Below, piece after piece: positions 38,501-46,646 of a stretch of 64,000 bases of DNA. Origin of the DNA: Bacteroidales bacterium (GTDB taxonomy: Bacteria; Bacteroidota; Bacteroidia; Bacteroidales; M50B96); assembly GCA_018401015.1 (NCBI GenBank), contig JAGYLP010000005.1, positions 1-64,000 of the forward strand, read 5' to 3'. Both the position numbers and the translations under genes were made by a program. Each line of letters starts with the position of its first letter. Position 1 is the first letter of the stretch. The notes under the pieces are model-generated. The model saw only the letters and a list, made by a program, of their open reading frames with translations. It was not told the origin of the DNA and ran no database searches.

Positions 38501-39837
38501 TAATAACGTTCCGAGCTAAAATAGTGAGCCGATTCGAACACTGCAGTTCCCGATTCACCTCCTTTCATCATGCTGAAGATGAGTCGAGGTTCTCCCACCT
38601 TCCAAAGGATTTGTTCAAAATCCATGTCGATTTGATGATAGGAATTCAAGAAAGGAGTTTGCGTTACCCCTTCGCCATCGCGCAGTAAAACTACTTCCTT
38701 CTTGTCGTTCGCATAGCGCATGGCAAGCCCAGGGTGGTAAATGCTATCCTGATTCAGGTATATAGTAACGGCCGACCGATCGCTAACAATCCGGCCTTCG
38801 CCAAAGGCAAATTCGGGCGAAGCGCAGCGCATGAAAACCGTATCGTTTTGCTTAAACGTAAGGTAAGCATCTTGCTTATCGGCACCAATACTCATGAAGC
38901 GATTCCCAAACATGGAAAAGCTGCCTGCATAATCGATGCCCGGGTAAATATCGGGGATCGTAATTCGGGCAGCATAGGTTACAAAACGCGGATAACTGAT
39001 ACGTGTTTCGGAAGCTTGCGTAACGATTTTATCGGTTAGCTTCCCTAGTAGGTATTCATCGGAAAAACTTCGATGGATAAACTGAACCGAATCGGCCTCG
39101 TACATGGATCGCTTTAGCTCGATGGAATAATCATTCAGCAAAGCATGAACCGAGTCGGGCGAAAAGCCTGCATTTTCCCAGGTTACTTTTCCTCCTTTGC
39201 CGTACCACACCATATCGATCGGATTGTAGTAACCCGATGTTGCATTGATTCGGATACTATCGTCTTTGGCATAACAACTCAAATCGAGTTTCTCGAAACG
39301 GATCAGCAGTTCATCGTTGGCGAATTCGAACTGATAATCGGCACCATTCGACTTCCATTGGGCCGTATAATCGACTTCAGTGCGATAAATAAAATCGCCC
39401 TGAACGAGCATGTAAGTGGAAAAGAAGAAGGATTCGATTTTATTGAGCTGAAAATTTCGCTTATCGAGCATGTATTCCAGGGCATTTTGCCATTCGTTGC
39501 GCGATTCCTGGTCGATAAGGCCTTCGTTCAGGGCCAGTAGTACTTGCAAGTACGAAGCAAAGTGTTCTCCTCTCCCCCTTTTTTTTAGCAGAGCCACCGA
39601 ATGATTCCGAATCGTTTCGATATCGTAGGCAGTAAAAGATCCGCCTAAATAATGTTCTTCGAATTGTTTATAAATATCTTTTCCCGGTGGCTTATCGCTC
39701 GATTCGACGAAGGACTTTAGTTCTTTAAGAAACTTTTCGGGCTCTTCGCTAAACTGGGTTATTCTCCGTTGAGCCAACGATTGAAACGACAGAAACAGAA
39801 TGATTAGAAGTAAGAATAGCCTGGGCTGTTGAGTCAT
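35473..39837 (-). CDS. Very large exported protein of unknown function
   Basis: The 1454-residue product starts at MTQQPRLFL (39837; 39873 would add residues overlapping prmA) and has a signal peptide ending in QSLAQ (about residue 23). The rest has no membrane segment and is dominated by short beta strands with many Tyr, Asp and Phe residues. I recognise no catalytic motif. Segments such as VVIYPSRGEILMKKN and FEFEGKVEAGKFDFYGKSF look like beta-jellyroll or OstA/AsmA-like repeats. The likely location is the periplasm or inner face of the outer membrane. I recall similar uncharacterised proteins in Bacteroidota but cannot name a family. It follows prmA by 5 nt, and its C-terminus is frame-shifted in this sequence. 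Confidence 0.8.
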   Translation of the reverse strand: MTQQPRLFLLLIILFLSFQSLAQRRITQFSEEPEKFLKELKSFVESSDKPPGKDIYKQFEEHYLGGSFTAYDIETIRNHSVALLKKRGRGEHFASYLQVLLALNEGLIDQESRNEWQNALEYMLDKRNFQLNKIESFFFSTYMLVQGDFIYRTEVDYTAQWKSNGADYQFEFANDELLIRFEKLDLSCYAKDDSIRINATSGYYNPIDMVWYGKGGKVTWENAGFSPDSVHALLNDYSIELKRSMYEADSVQFIHRSFSDEYLLGKLTDKIVTQASETRISYPRFVTYAARITIPDIYPGIDYAGSFSMFGNRFMSIGADKQDAYLTFKQNDTVFMRCASPEFAFGEGRIVSDRSAVTIYLNQDSIYHPGLAMRYANDKKEVVLLRDGEGVTQTPFLNSYHQIDMDFEQILWKVGEPRLIFSMMKGGESGTAVFESAHYFSSERYYAVQGKDAQHPFSGLIKYYNRYLDKEFTASEYANFIRMPITPVRQLLMRLSYLGVIHYQVETEKIILRDRLFYYVRAVSGVEDYDVISMNSSPGNKENASLNLLTKDLKIYGVPLIQLSDSQNVVIYPSRGEILMKKNRDFEFEGKVEAGKFDFYGKSFRFSYENFKVDLDNIDSLRIWVESRDKDQNPILVQVRTVIEDITGDLIIDLPGNKSGRNYQPEYPIFNSRKTSYVYYNKPHIQRGVYRKDDFYFAIDPYSIDSLDEFETKSLYFDGEFTSANIFPPFRESLRVQQDLSLGFITQTPEMGYPTYVDKGRYYQTIYLSNRGLRGGGMVDYLTSRSECDDFIFYPDSMNAYPQRFEMKQQIQTPEYPSIVGNQIYQHWEPYENQLFVQSRETPFSMFAEAKMTGALRLRPEKVEGQGKMEFLWAEMNSKDFSYASNAFEVENSSFDLKREDGKGFNFQVDDVAGKVDFTARYGQFTLNNDSGLIQIPPVQYISTIDMFKWYMDESELDLMDAALVNKAIIVNAQMDAEKLIDSDYVGAEFISVHPKQDSLRFYAPLANYKIKDSLLIAQSVKTILVADAALLPGDGIVSIEAGAAMRTLEQARIVADTANRYHTFYEAEINVFGRKSYTASGSYDYIDEQNRNQTISFSVIDVNDSLQTYALADIPEEQNFTLSPHFRYQGRVKLDAPIQWLNFEGHANLVHACELVNPGWFYFDTLIDPLEIYIPIREKIRDKEQNYLAAGVFMNKDSIHIYSSFLSKPKRRDDIKHITVSGLLTFDKTDRAYRIASYEKLQNPDAPGPMLSLWVDACKLEAEGLIDIGVYAGQIKIHSAGQIVHDLTLNEVEMNLMMVLDFYFPEPILNLMADKMISNYEMEAADLSDEIFLKAMYELLPVEEADAALKNLSMYGEYRRTPELLESSLVLTNIHLAWNSEQKTYESIDDVSIGNMGKKGINRIAPSKFEFLKTRVSNEFTAYFQAGSEQWYFMEYKRNNLFVVSWTMPSILD

Positions 39838-39842
39838 GTACC

Positions 39843-40676
39843 CTATTTTTTTTGAAATGAAATAGCCGACCACTTATTTTTACACTTATGGTTGCGATAG
39901 GTAAGTCGATGACGATTGGCTTCGTCGATTAAATCCTGCGCATCGCTTAAAAAGAATCCGCTAATAATTAAAATGCCGCCGGCACGTAAGGAACGTGCAT
40001 AATAGCTCATATCGTGTATCAGCACATTTTTATTGATGTTTGCGAGAATAAAATCATATTCCTCGGAACGTAAAAAATTCGCCTCGCCTCGCTCGACCTG
40101 AATATGCGCACAGCGGTTTAGTCGGACATTTTCCCGTGCATTTTCGACCGAGTTTTCATCAATATCGAAAGCATCGATGGATTTTGCGCCTTTTTTGGCA
40201 GCGAGGATGGCTAGCACGCCCGTTCCGGTTCCCATATCGAGTACCCGCTTCTGATTAAAATCGGTATCCAGGCAATATAAAATCATGAGTTCGGTAGTTT
40301 GATGATGCCCTGTTCCGAACGACATTTTTGGGTTGATGAGGAGTTCGTGCTCCATATCGGGTAATTTGGGATGGAAATCGGCCCGAATGTGCACCCTATC
40401 CTGAATCACGACCGGGTCGTAATTCTTTTCCCATTCGCTGTTCCAGTTTTGAAAAGGAATTTGTTTGACTTTCATTTCCAAATGATTACTCTCCAGCAAC
40501 TTTTTAAGTGCTTCCAAATTTCCGTCCTCGAAGGATTGGCTTGGAATGTAGGCCTTTATTTGATTCTCCTCTTCCATTATGCTTTCAAAATCGGCTACTG
40601 ATAATTCAGCCATGATCCAATCTTTTAATTCCTCGGAAAGAGAAGACACATCGACACTTAATTCCGTATATTCCAT
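39843..40676 (-). CDS. prmA: Ribosomal protein L11 methyltransferase
   Basis: PrmA trimethylates lysines and the N-terminus of ribosomal protein L11 using S-adenosylmethionine. The 277-residue product has the N-terminal substrate-binding domain, the MSFGTGHHQTTELM segment (about 119-132), the SAM motif VLDMGTGTGVLAILAAKKGA (about 146-165), and the LANINKNVL motif near 213 equivalent to the catalytic NPP-like block. It is followed after 5 nt by the giant exported protein gene and is presumably co-transcribed with it. A minus-strand CAAATGTA (TAnnTTTG-type, 40758-40765) may be its promoter. Confidence 0.94.
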   Translation of the reverse strand: MEYTELSVDVSSLSEELKDWIMAELSVADFESIMEEENQIKAYIPSQSFEDGNLEALKKLLESNHLEMKVKQIPFQNWNSEWEKNYDPVVIQDRVHIRADFHPKLPDMEHELLINPKMSFGTGHHQTTELMILYCLDTDFNQKRVLDMGTGTGVLAILAAKKGAKSIDAFDIDENSVENARENVRLNRCAHIQVERGEANFLRSEEYDFILANINKNVLIHDMSYYARSLRAGGILIISGFFLSDAQDLIDEANRHRLTYRNHKCKNKWSAISFQKK

Positions 40677-40807
40677 AGTATTTGAATTTTAACGAATACA
40701 ATTTAAGGTTGATACCCGGGGTAAAATACCACTATTTCTATTTGATTTGATTTTGTACAAATGTAAATTTTTAGCAAGTTACCAGAAATTATTCGAAGCA
40801 GATTATT

Positions 40808-40836
40808 TTGTATTTCATTAAAAATAAATAGATTTG
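40808..40836 (+). promoter_or_regulatory. Promoter of the L31 gene
   Basis: TTG (40808-40810) and TAGATTTG (40829-40836) are separated by 18 nt, a very good fit to the Bacteroidota -33/-7 promoter. It lies about 108 nt before the start codon, leaving a long leader. Confidence 0.65.
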
Positions 40837-40839
40837 CAG

Positions 40840-40944
40840 CCCATTAGAGCTTCGGCTCGAAAAGCTATATTTTAAAAAGCTAACAACCTGTTAATCGGGG
40901 AGATAAGCGTTTAACGAGAAACTGGAAATATAAATTATATCGCA
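40840..40944 (+). promoter_or_regulatory. Long leader of the L31 mRNA with UUCG hairpin
   Basis: The roughly 100-nt untranslated leader contains gagc-ttcg-gctc (40847-40858), a 4-bp stem capped by the very stable UUCG tetraloop, followed by repeated agct/agcta words (40863-40882) that could pair in alternative ways. Ribosomal protein genes are often controlled by binding of their product to such leaders, and L31 leaders are known in other phyla. No match to a known family can be claimed here. Confidence 0.35.
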
Positions 40945-41208
40945 ATGAAGCAAGGAATACATCCCGAAAATTATCGCTTAGTGGTTTTCAAAGATATGTC
41001 GAACAACGAGCAGTTTATTACTAAATCGACCGCTCCTTCGAAAGAAACCATCGAAGTGGATGGAGTGGAATACCCACTAATCAAACTTGAAATTTCGAAC
41101 TCTTCTCACCCTTTCTACACCGGTAAAATGAAATTGGTGGATAGCGCAGGACGTGTTGACAAGTTCATGACGAAGTACCAAAAGCATTTGCAAAACAGGA
41201 AAAAATAA
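40945..41208 (+). CDS. rpmE2: 50S ribosomal protein L31, type B
   Basis: The 87-residue product begins MKQGIHPENYRLVVFKDMSN and contains SSHPFYTGKMKLVDSAGRVD, the hallmark of L31. The CxxC zinc-binding cysteines of the type A protein are absent, so this is the zinc-independent type B form (YkgM-like), which in other bacteria replaces the zinc form when zinc is scarce. In Bacteroidota it is often the only L31, so its presence alone does not imply a zinc response. The gene has its own promoter, leader and terminator. Confidence 0.96.
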   Translation: MKQGIHPENYRLVVFKDMSNNEQFITKSTAPSKETIEVDGVEYPLIKLEISNSSHPFYTGKMKLVDSAGRVDKFMTKYQKHLQNRKK

Positions 41209-41310
41209 TCCCTGCAAAGGGTGGAGTCGGCTGATACCGACTACCGGATTTTTATTTCCGCAACCTAACCGCTCTGCGAGGGTTTCGCAAAATAATCTCC
41301 AAAATTCCAT

Positions 41311-41352
41311 AAAAAAAGAGGCTGTTTAATCCATAAACAGCCTCTTTTTTTT
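41311..41352 (+). terminator. Terminator after rpmE2
   Basis: An 18-bp perfect stem (aaaaaaagaggctgttta and its complement, 41311-41328 and 41334-41351) with a 5-nt loop ends in eight T residues. It is a textbook intrinsic terminator about 100 nt after the L31 stop codon. Confidence 0.88.
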
Positions 41353-41389
41353 AAACTTGCTTCTCCTCATTTTAAGCCTAATCACTATC

Positions 41390-42574
41390 ATGAACTACCT
41401 ATTATTCGACGACCCTCAACGAGTGCATCTCTTACCCTTGGCTGCTACCCGACCCATTGCCGATTTTCGAATCGGAATCCTTACCCTCCGCGAAAAATGG
41501 AACCTGGCCTTGGGAAGCATCTGTTCAATACTCACCGAATCCTACCTTCAATCCAAGTATCCTGCTCATTGGGGAAAAGAGAATTTCCTCATTAATGGAC
41601 GATTATTCCCCAGCCCGGAATTCCTCCAACTAATCGAATCACTTGAACCGGAACAAAAACTGGTGCAGGGAGATACGATTCTGGCAGTGCGCACCTCGCA
41701 GCAATATATCGAATCGTTTGAAACGCTTCAAGAACTGAAACTAAACGAAGTGGAAACAGCCATCGCCTTGCCCCAGTTTAAGAACCTGTGGGATATCTTT
41801 CAAATGAATGGCAGTTGGATCGAATTCGATTTTAAAAACCTGACCAAAAACCGTCAATCGGCACCCATTCCCCCAAGTATTCAAACCATAAGTCCGGAAA
41901 ATATTTTTATCGAAGAAGGAGCTACCCTGCACTTTTCCACTTTAAATGCATCCTCCGGGCCAATCTACATTGGGAAAAACAGCGAAGTGATGGAAGGTTC
42001 TCTCATTCGCGGTCCCTTTGCACTGCTCCACCACTCCGCAACAAAACTAGGAACCAAGATCTATGGTCCAACCACGATCGGTCCTCATTCCAAAGTGGGA
42101 GGCGAGCTAAATAATGTGGTCGTGTTCGGCTATAGCAATAAAGCGCACGATGGGTTCCTTGGGAATGCTGTTCTGGGTGAGTGGTGTAATATTGGTGCCG
42201 ACAGCAATAACTCCAACTTAAAAAACAACTATGCCGATGTAAAAATATGGAGCTATGCTACCGAAAACCTCATCAGCAGCGGGCTGCAATTTTGCGGACT
42301 CATCATGGGCGATCATTCCAAGTGCGCCATTAATACCATGTTCAATACCGGTACCGTGGTGGGAGTAAATGCCAATATTTTTGGAGCCGGATTTCCCCCT
42401 ACATTTGTCCCTGATTTTAGCTGGGGAGGAGCCGACGGATATAAAAACTACACCCTTCGTGTAGCGCTCCATGTGGCTAAATTGGTGATGCAACGACGAG
42501 CAATCGAATTGAGCAAAGCCGATGTCGAAATTTTAACCCATATTTACGAAAACACACAGCACCTCCGATCTTAA
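41390..42574 (+). CDS. GlmU-like sugar nucleotidyltransferase family protein
   Basis: The 394-residue product (start at MNYLLFDDP, 41390; an upstream ATG at 41357 falls right behind the terminator) has an N-terminal nucleotidyltransferase-like region and a C-terminal left-handed beta-helix. The helix is formed by hexapeptide repeats from about 165 to 350 (for example IYIGKNSEVMEGSLIRGP). This matches the GlmU-like family conserved in Bacteroidota, presumably making or modifying an activated sugar for the envelope. The classic GxGTRM loop of GlmU is not evident at the N-terminus, so the catalytic activity is uncertain. It lies about 100 nt before lon. Confidence 0.82.
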   Translation: MNYLLFDDPQRVHLLPLAATRPIADFRIGILTLREKWNLALGSICSILTESYLQSKYPAHWGKENFLINGRLFPSPEFLQLIESLEPEQKLVQGDTILAVRTSQQYIESFETLQELKLNEVETAIALPQFKNLWDIFQMNGSWIEFDFKNLTKNRQSAPIPPSIQTISPENIFIEEGATLHFSTLNASSGPIYIGKNSEVMEGSLIRGPFALLHHSATKLGTKIYGPTTIGPHSKVGGELNNVVVFGYSNKAHDGFLGNAVLGEWCNIGADSNNSNLKNNYADVKIWSYATENLISSGLQFCGLIMGDHSKCAINTMFNTGTVVGVNANIFGAGFPPTFVPDFSWGGADGYKNYTLRVALHVAKLVMQRRAIELSKADVEILTHIYENTQHLRS

Positions 42575-42672
42575 TCGGCCATTATTTGTTGGTCAAACTG
42601 ACAGAATGTCGCAATTAAAAAGATGCAGCATTTTTGTAAACTCAAACACCAATCACACTTAAGAACAGATAC

Positions 42673-45096
42673 ATGAATTTCGACGATATTATTGACGAAC
42701 AAGAAGATGAATTTATTTCCCTGTTTCCTTTCGAGGACATGAACAGCATGAATGCAGGAAGAAAACCCAAGTCCTTACCGATTCTGGCACTTAAAAACAC
42801 CGTTCTTTTTCCCGGTGTCATTTTGCCCATATCGGTTGGGCGCCATAAATCCTTGCAGCTCATTAGGGAACAACATCGCGCCGACAAACTGATTGGTTGT
42901 TTAACGCAAACGCAGTCGGATATTGATAATCCAAACCCCGAAGACCTGTATCAAATTGGAACGGTTGCCAAGATTCTCAAAATTATTGAATCGCCCGATG
43001 GCTATACTACCGTAATCCTGCAAGGGAAACGACGCTTCCGGGTTATTGAGATGGTTCAAACCGAGCCATACTTTAAGGCCAATGTCACCTACGTTAAAGA
43101 GAGTTCAATCGTTTCCGATCCACGCGAATTTCACGCAGTGATGAGTTCCATCAAGGATTTGGCCTTGCAAATTGCTGCTTCCCTCCCCCAAGGGAGCGAC
43201 GAAGTGCAATACGCTCTGAAAAACATCAAGTCCGACCACCAACTCATTAATATCATTTCGAATTTTCTCGAAGCCCCGGCCGACCAGAAGCAAGAAATTT
43301 TGGAATTGACATTGATCGATGAGCAGGCTATGAAAACGCTGACTCATGTACAGCGGCAAGCACAAATTAATCAGCTGAAAAACGAAGTACAGGCCAAGGT
43401 TAAAAAGGAAATCGATCAGCAACAACGAGAATATTTTCTGCATCAGCAAATGCGGACTATTCAGGAAGAATTAGGACAAGGTGGTCCCGATTCCGAAATA
43501 GAAGAAATGAAGGCCAAAGCGGCCGACAAAAAGTGGAACGCAGCAACGGCAGAGCGCTTCGATAAAGAATTGACTAAGCTGAGTCGAACCAACCCGGCCT
43601 CGCCCGAATGGAGTATCCAGATTAATTACCTCAATACGCTGCTCGACCTCCCCTGGGACGAGTATTCGTCCGATAATTTCGACCTACACCATGCCAAGAA
43701 TATTCTCGACCAAGATCACTTTGGCTTAGAAAAAGTAAAAGATCGCATACTTGAACATTTGGCAGTTCTTAAGCTGAAAGGCGATTTAAAATCGCCCATT
43801 CTTTGCTTGCATGGCCCTCCCGGCGTTGGGAAAACCTCCTTGGGTAAATCCATTGCACGAGCCATTGGTCGCAGTTATGTTCGCATTTCCCTTGGTGGAT
43901 TACACGACGAATCGGAAATTCGTGGTCATCGGAAAACCTACATCGGAGCTATGCCCGGACGGATCATCCAGAATATTCGAAAAGCAGGTAGTGGAAATCC
44001 GGTATTTGTGCTCGACGAAATCGACAAAGTAGGATCCGATTTCCGAGGCGACCCTTCATCGGCCTTGCTCGAAGTTCTCGACCCGGAGCAAAACAACAGC
44101 TTCCACGATAATTACCTGGAACTCGACTACGACTTATCCAAGGTTATGTTTATTGCTACAGCGAATACAACCTCCACCATGGCTCCGGCCCTGCTCGATC
44201 GGATGGAATTGATCGATGTGAGCGGTTATCTAGTGGAAGAAAAGGTAGAAATTGCGAAACGCCACCTTATTCCCAAGCAATTGGAAAATCATGGGTTGAG
44301 CAAACAACACCTCAGCTTCCCCAAAAAAATCGTTGAACTAATTATTGAGCAATACACCCGTGAATCGGGAGTAAGACAACTGGAAAAGAAATTTGCAAAA
44401 ATCTGTCGCCATGTAGCTAAGCTGGTTGCATCAGACGAAGATTATACCACTAAAGTATCGGAGTCCTTCCTGACCGAAATATTAGGACCACCGGAATACC
44501 TCAAGAACTCGTATCAAACAAACGAATCGGCAGGTGTGGTTAATGGTCTTGCCTGGACTGCTACCGGAGGTCAACTCCTCTACATTGAAACCAGCCTCAG
44601 CAAAGGGAAAGGTAACCTGACCCTAACCGGGAATTTGGGCAACGTGATGAAAGAATCGGCGGTTATTGCTTTGGAATACATTAAATCGCATTGCGAAAAC
44701 CTAAGCATCGATCCGGAAATCTTCGACAACTACAACATCCACTTGCATGTGCCCGAAGGAGCAATCCCAAAGGACGGTCCATCGGCCGGTATTACCATGG
44801 CAACTTCGATGGCCTCGGCCTTCACCCAACGAAAAGTGAAGAACCAACTTGCCATGACGGGTGAGATAACCTTGAGGGGTAAAGTGCTACCTGTAGGAGG
44901 AATCAAAGAAAAGATCCTGGCAGCCAAGCGCGCCAACATCAAGGAAATTGTCATTTCGGAAGAAAATAAAAACGACATTTCGCAAATTAAGGAAGACTAC
45001 ATTAAAGGTCTTACCATTCATTATGTGAAAGATATACTCGACGTACTTGAATTAGCCTTGACTCAGGAAAAGGTTAAAAACGCTCGAAAGCTCTAA
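42673..45096 (+). CDS. lon: ATP-dependent protease Lon
   Basis: Lon degrades misfolded and short-lived regulatory proteins. The 807-residue product has the N-terminal substrate domain (about 35-245), a coiled region, the AAA+ module with GPPGVGKTS (near 381), and the C-terminal protease. The catalytic Ser lies in PKDGPSAG (about residue 704) and the Lys in VGGIKEK (about 745). A strong terminator begins at the stop codon. No heat-shock (CIRCE or HrcA-type) site was seen upstream. Length and domain order are standard for LonA. Confidence 0.97.
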   Translation: MNFDDIIDEQEDEFISLFPFEDMNSMNAGRKPKSLPILALKNTVLFPGVILPISVGRHKSLQLIREQHRADKLIGCLTQTQSDIDNPNPEDLYQIGTVAKILKIIESPDGYTTVILQGKRRFRVIEMVQTEPYFKANVTYVKESSIVSDPREFHAVMSSIKDLALQIAASLPQGSDEVQYALKNIKSDHQLINIISNFLEAPADQKQEILELTLIDEQAMKTLTHVQRQAQINQLKNEVQAKVKKEIDQQQREYFLHQQMRTIQEELGQGGPDSEIEEMKAKAADKKWNAATAERFDKELTKLSRTNPASPEWSIQINYLNTLLDLPWDEYSSDNFDLHHAKNILDQDHFGLEKVKDRILEHLAVLKLKGDLKSPILCLHGPPGVGKTSLGKSIARAIGRSYVRISLGGLHDESEIRGHRKTYIGAMPGRIIQNIRKAGSGNPVFVLDEIDKVGSDFRGDPSSALLEVLDPEQNNSFHDNYLELDYDLSKVMFIATANTTSTMAPALLDRMELIDVSGYLVEEKVEIAKRHLIPKQLENHGLSKQHLSFPKKIVELIIEQYTRESGVRQLEKKFAKICRHVAKLVASDEDYTTKVSESFLTEILGPPEYLKNSYQTNESAGVVNGLAWTATGGQLLYIETSLSKGKGNLTLTGNLGNVMKESAVIALEYIKSHCENLSIDPEIFDNYNIHLHVPEGAIPKDGPSAGITMATSMASAFTQRKVKNQLAMTGEITLRGKVLPVGGIKEKILAAKRANIKEIVISEENKNDISQIKEDYIKGLTIHYVKDILDVLELALTQEKVKNARKL

Positions 45097-45129
45097 AAAA
45101 AGCCCGACTACTCCGTCGGGCTTTTTTTT
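45095..45129 (+). terminator. Terminator overlapping the lon stop codon
   Basis: aaaaaaagcccgac (45095-45108) and gtcgggcttttttt (45115-45128) form a 14-bp stem with a 6-nt loop and a long T run. The stem starts inside the stop codon of lon, so translation ends exactly where the terminator begins. Confidence 0.88.
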
Positions 45130-45270
45130 ACTCATTATTTTCATTCTATGGAGAAGTTTGAAGACCTTTTTGGTGGCCCAGAAACAGGCAATCGTCCGAA
45201 GGAAATGCCTGCTACTTAAAGGCCTTTCATCCTGGGGACGACCTCATCAGCCTAAATAATAATCCGGGTC

Positions 45271-46506
45271 TTACGCAATCACCTTCCCTTTAAGAATAAC
45301 GTTTTCAATTAAATTACTGCCGAAGGAATAGGGAATAAATTCGTATCCCGGAATCTCTTTCGTAATAAACACGTTGGCAATTTTCCCTTTGGCAATACTC
45401 CCATGCGTTTCGGATAAACCCATGGCATAAGCTGTATTTTTCGTTACGGCATTAAAAACTTCCTCGGGCAAGAGCCTTAATTTAATGCATCCGAAGGAGC
45501 AAATCAGGCTCATGTTGCCGCTTGGAGCCGAACCCGGATTAAAATCTGAGGCCAGAGCGAGCGGAAGGCCTGAATCGATCATTTTGCGAGCGGGCGGGTC
45601 AATCATACCTAAAAAGAAAGCGGCACCCGGCAAAAGGGTTGGCATGGTGTCCGAGTTTAATAAAGCTTCGATTTCGGCATCGCCAGTAAATTCGAGGTGA
45701 TCCACAGAAAGCGCCTGATACTTGACACCCGCCTGAATACCACCCGAATAATCGAGTTCATTCGCGTGTATTTTAGCCCGCAAGCCATGTTTCATACCCG
45801 CCAGGAGAATCCGCTCGGTTTCTTCGACAGTAAAAAAGCCTTTATCGCAAAATACATCAATGTAATCGGCCAATTCCTCAGCAGCAACCAAAGGAAGCAT
45901 TTCGTGAATCACCACATCGACAAATTCCGATTGCCGGGTTTTATATTCGGCCGGAACAGCATGAGCGCCCAAAAAAGTTGCCACCACGGTCAAGGGTGCT
46001 GTTTCCTTAATCCGTTTAATTACTCGAAGCATTTTCAACTCATCTTCAACCGTGAGACCATAGCCCGACTTGATTTCTACAGCGCCTGTTCCCATTCGAA
46101 CAATTTCATCGATGCGTTTCATCGACTGCTGGTAAAGCTCATCTTCCGACGTTTCGTGGAGCAGCTTGGCAGAATTAAGAATACCTCCACCGCGCTTAGC
46201 AATTTCCTCGTAGGACAAGCCTTTTATTTTATCGATGTATTCAATTTCGCGACTGCCGGCATACACCAAATGGGTATGCGAATCGCAATACGACGGGAAA
46301 ACTAATTTCCCGCTGGCATCGATGATGGTTTCGGCCTCGTAGGTACAACGTTCCATTGGTCCAAAATCGACAATTGTTTCTCCTTCCATGAAAAGAAATG
46401 CATTCTCAATGGATGGTAAATGAGCCATTGATTCGCCGGCAACCCAGGGGCGGTGCTCTTCTTCAACTTGCACCAGTTTTTTAATATTGGTAATTAGTAT
46501 CGACAT
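45271..46506 (-). CDS. hutI: Imidazolonepropionase
   Basis: HutI hydrolyses imidazolonepropionate to formiminoglutamate, the third step of histidine breakdown. The product is an amidohydrolase with metal ligands in CDSHTHLVYAGSRE (about 67-80), an IKSGYGL segment, AKIHANEL and SVDHLEF, and a late ASDFNPGSAPSGNM. The start is placed at MSILITNI (46506); 46533 would add a short run of nine residues. The other hut genes (hutH, hutU, ftcD) are not in the window. It is divergent from pheT. Confidence 0.94.
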   Translation of the reverse strand: MSILITNIKKLVQVEEEHRPWVAGESMAHLPSIENAFLFMEGETIVDFGPMERCTYEAETIIDASGKLVFPSYCDSHTHLVYAGSREIEYIDKIKGLSYEEIAKRGGGILNSAKLLHETSEDELYQQSMKRIDEIVRMGTGAVEIKSGYGLTVEDELKMLRVIKRIKETAPLTVVATFLGAHAVPAEYKTRQSEFVDVVIHEMLPLVAAEELADYIDVFCDKGFFTVEETERILLAGMKHGLRAKIHANELDYSGGIQAGVKYQALSVDHLEFTGDAEIEALLNSDTMPTLLPGAAFFLGMIDPPARKMIDSGLPLALASDFNPGSAPSGNMSLICSFGCIKLRLLPEEVFNAVTKNTAYAMGLSETHGSIAKGKIANVFITKEIPGYEFIPYSFGSNLIENVILKGKVIA

Positions 46507-46584
46507 ACCATTCAGTTTGATTCTACATCGCACGAAATTACAACTTTGTAAACGGACTCACCCTTAAAAAAATCGATAAATCAT

Positions 46585-46592
46585 TACTTTTG
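46585..46592 (+). promoter_or_regulatory. -7 box for pheT
   Basis: TACTTTTG fits TAnnTTTG, 54 nt before the pheT start. No good TTG is found at the -33 distance. Its position between divergent hutI and pheT fits a pheT promoter. Confidence 0.4.
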
Positions 46593-46646
46593 TCGAACGG
46601 TCGATGACCTATCAGCATTACAAACTCAGCCTTAACAAATTAAAGC

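Noticed and set aside
45149-45220. 23-codon ORF (MEKFEDLFGGPETG...) between lon and hutI
   Set aside because: Too short to judge, directly behind a strong terminator, and with no visible promoter of its own.
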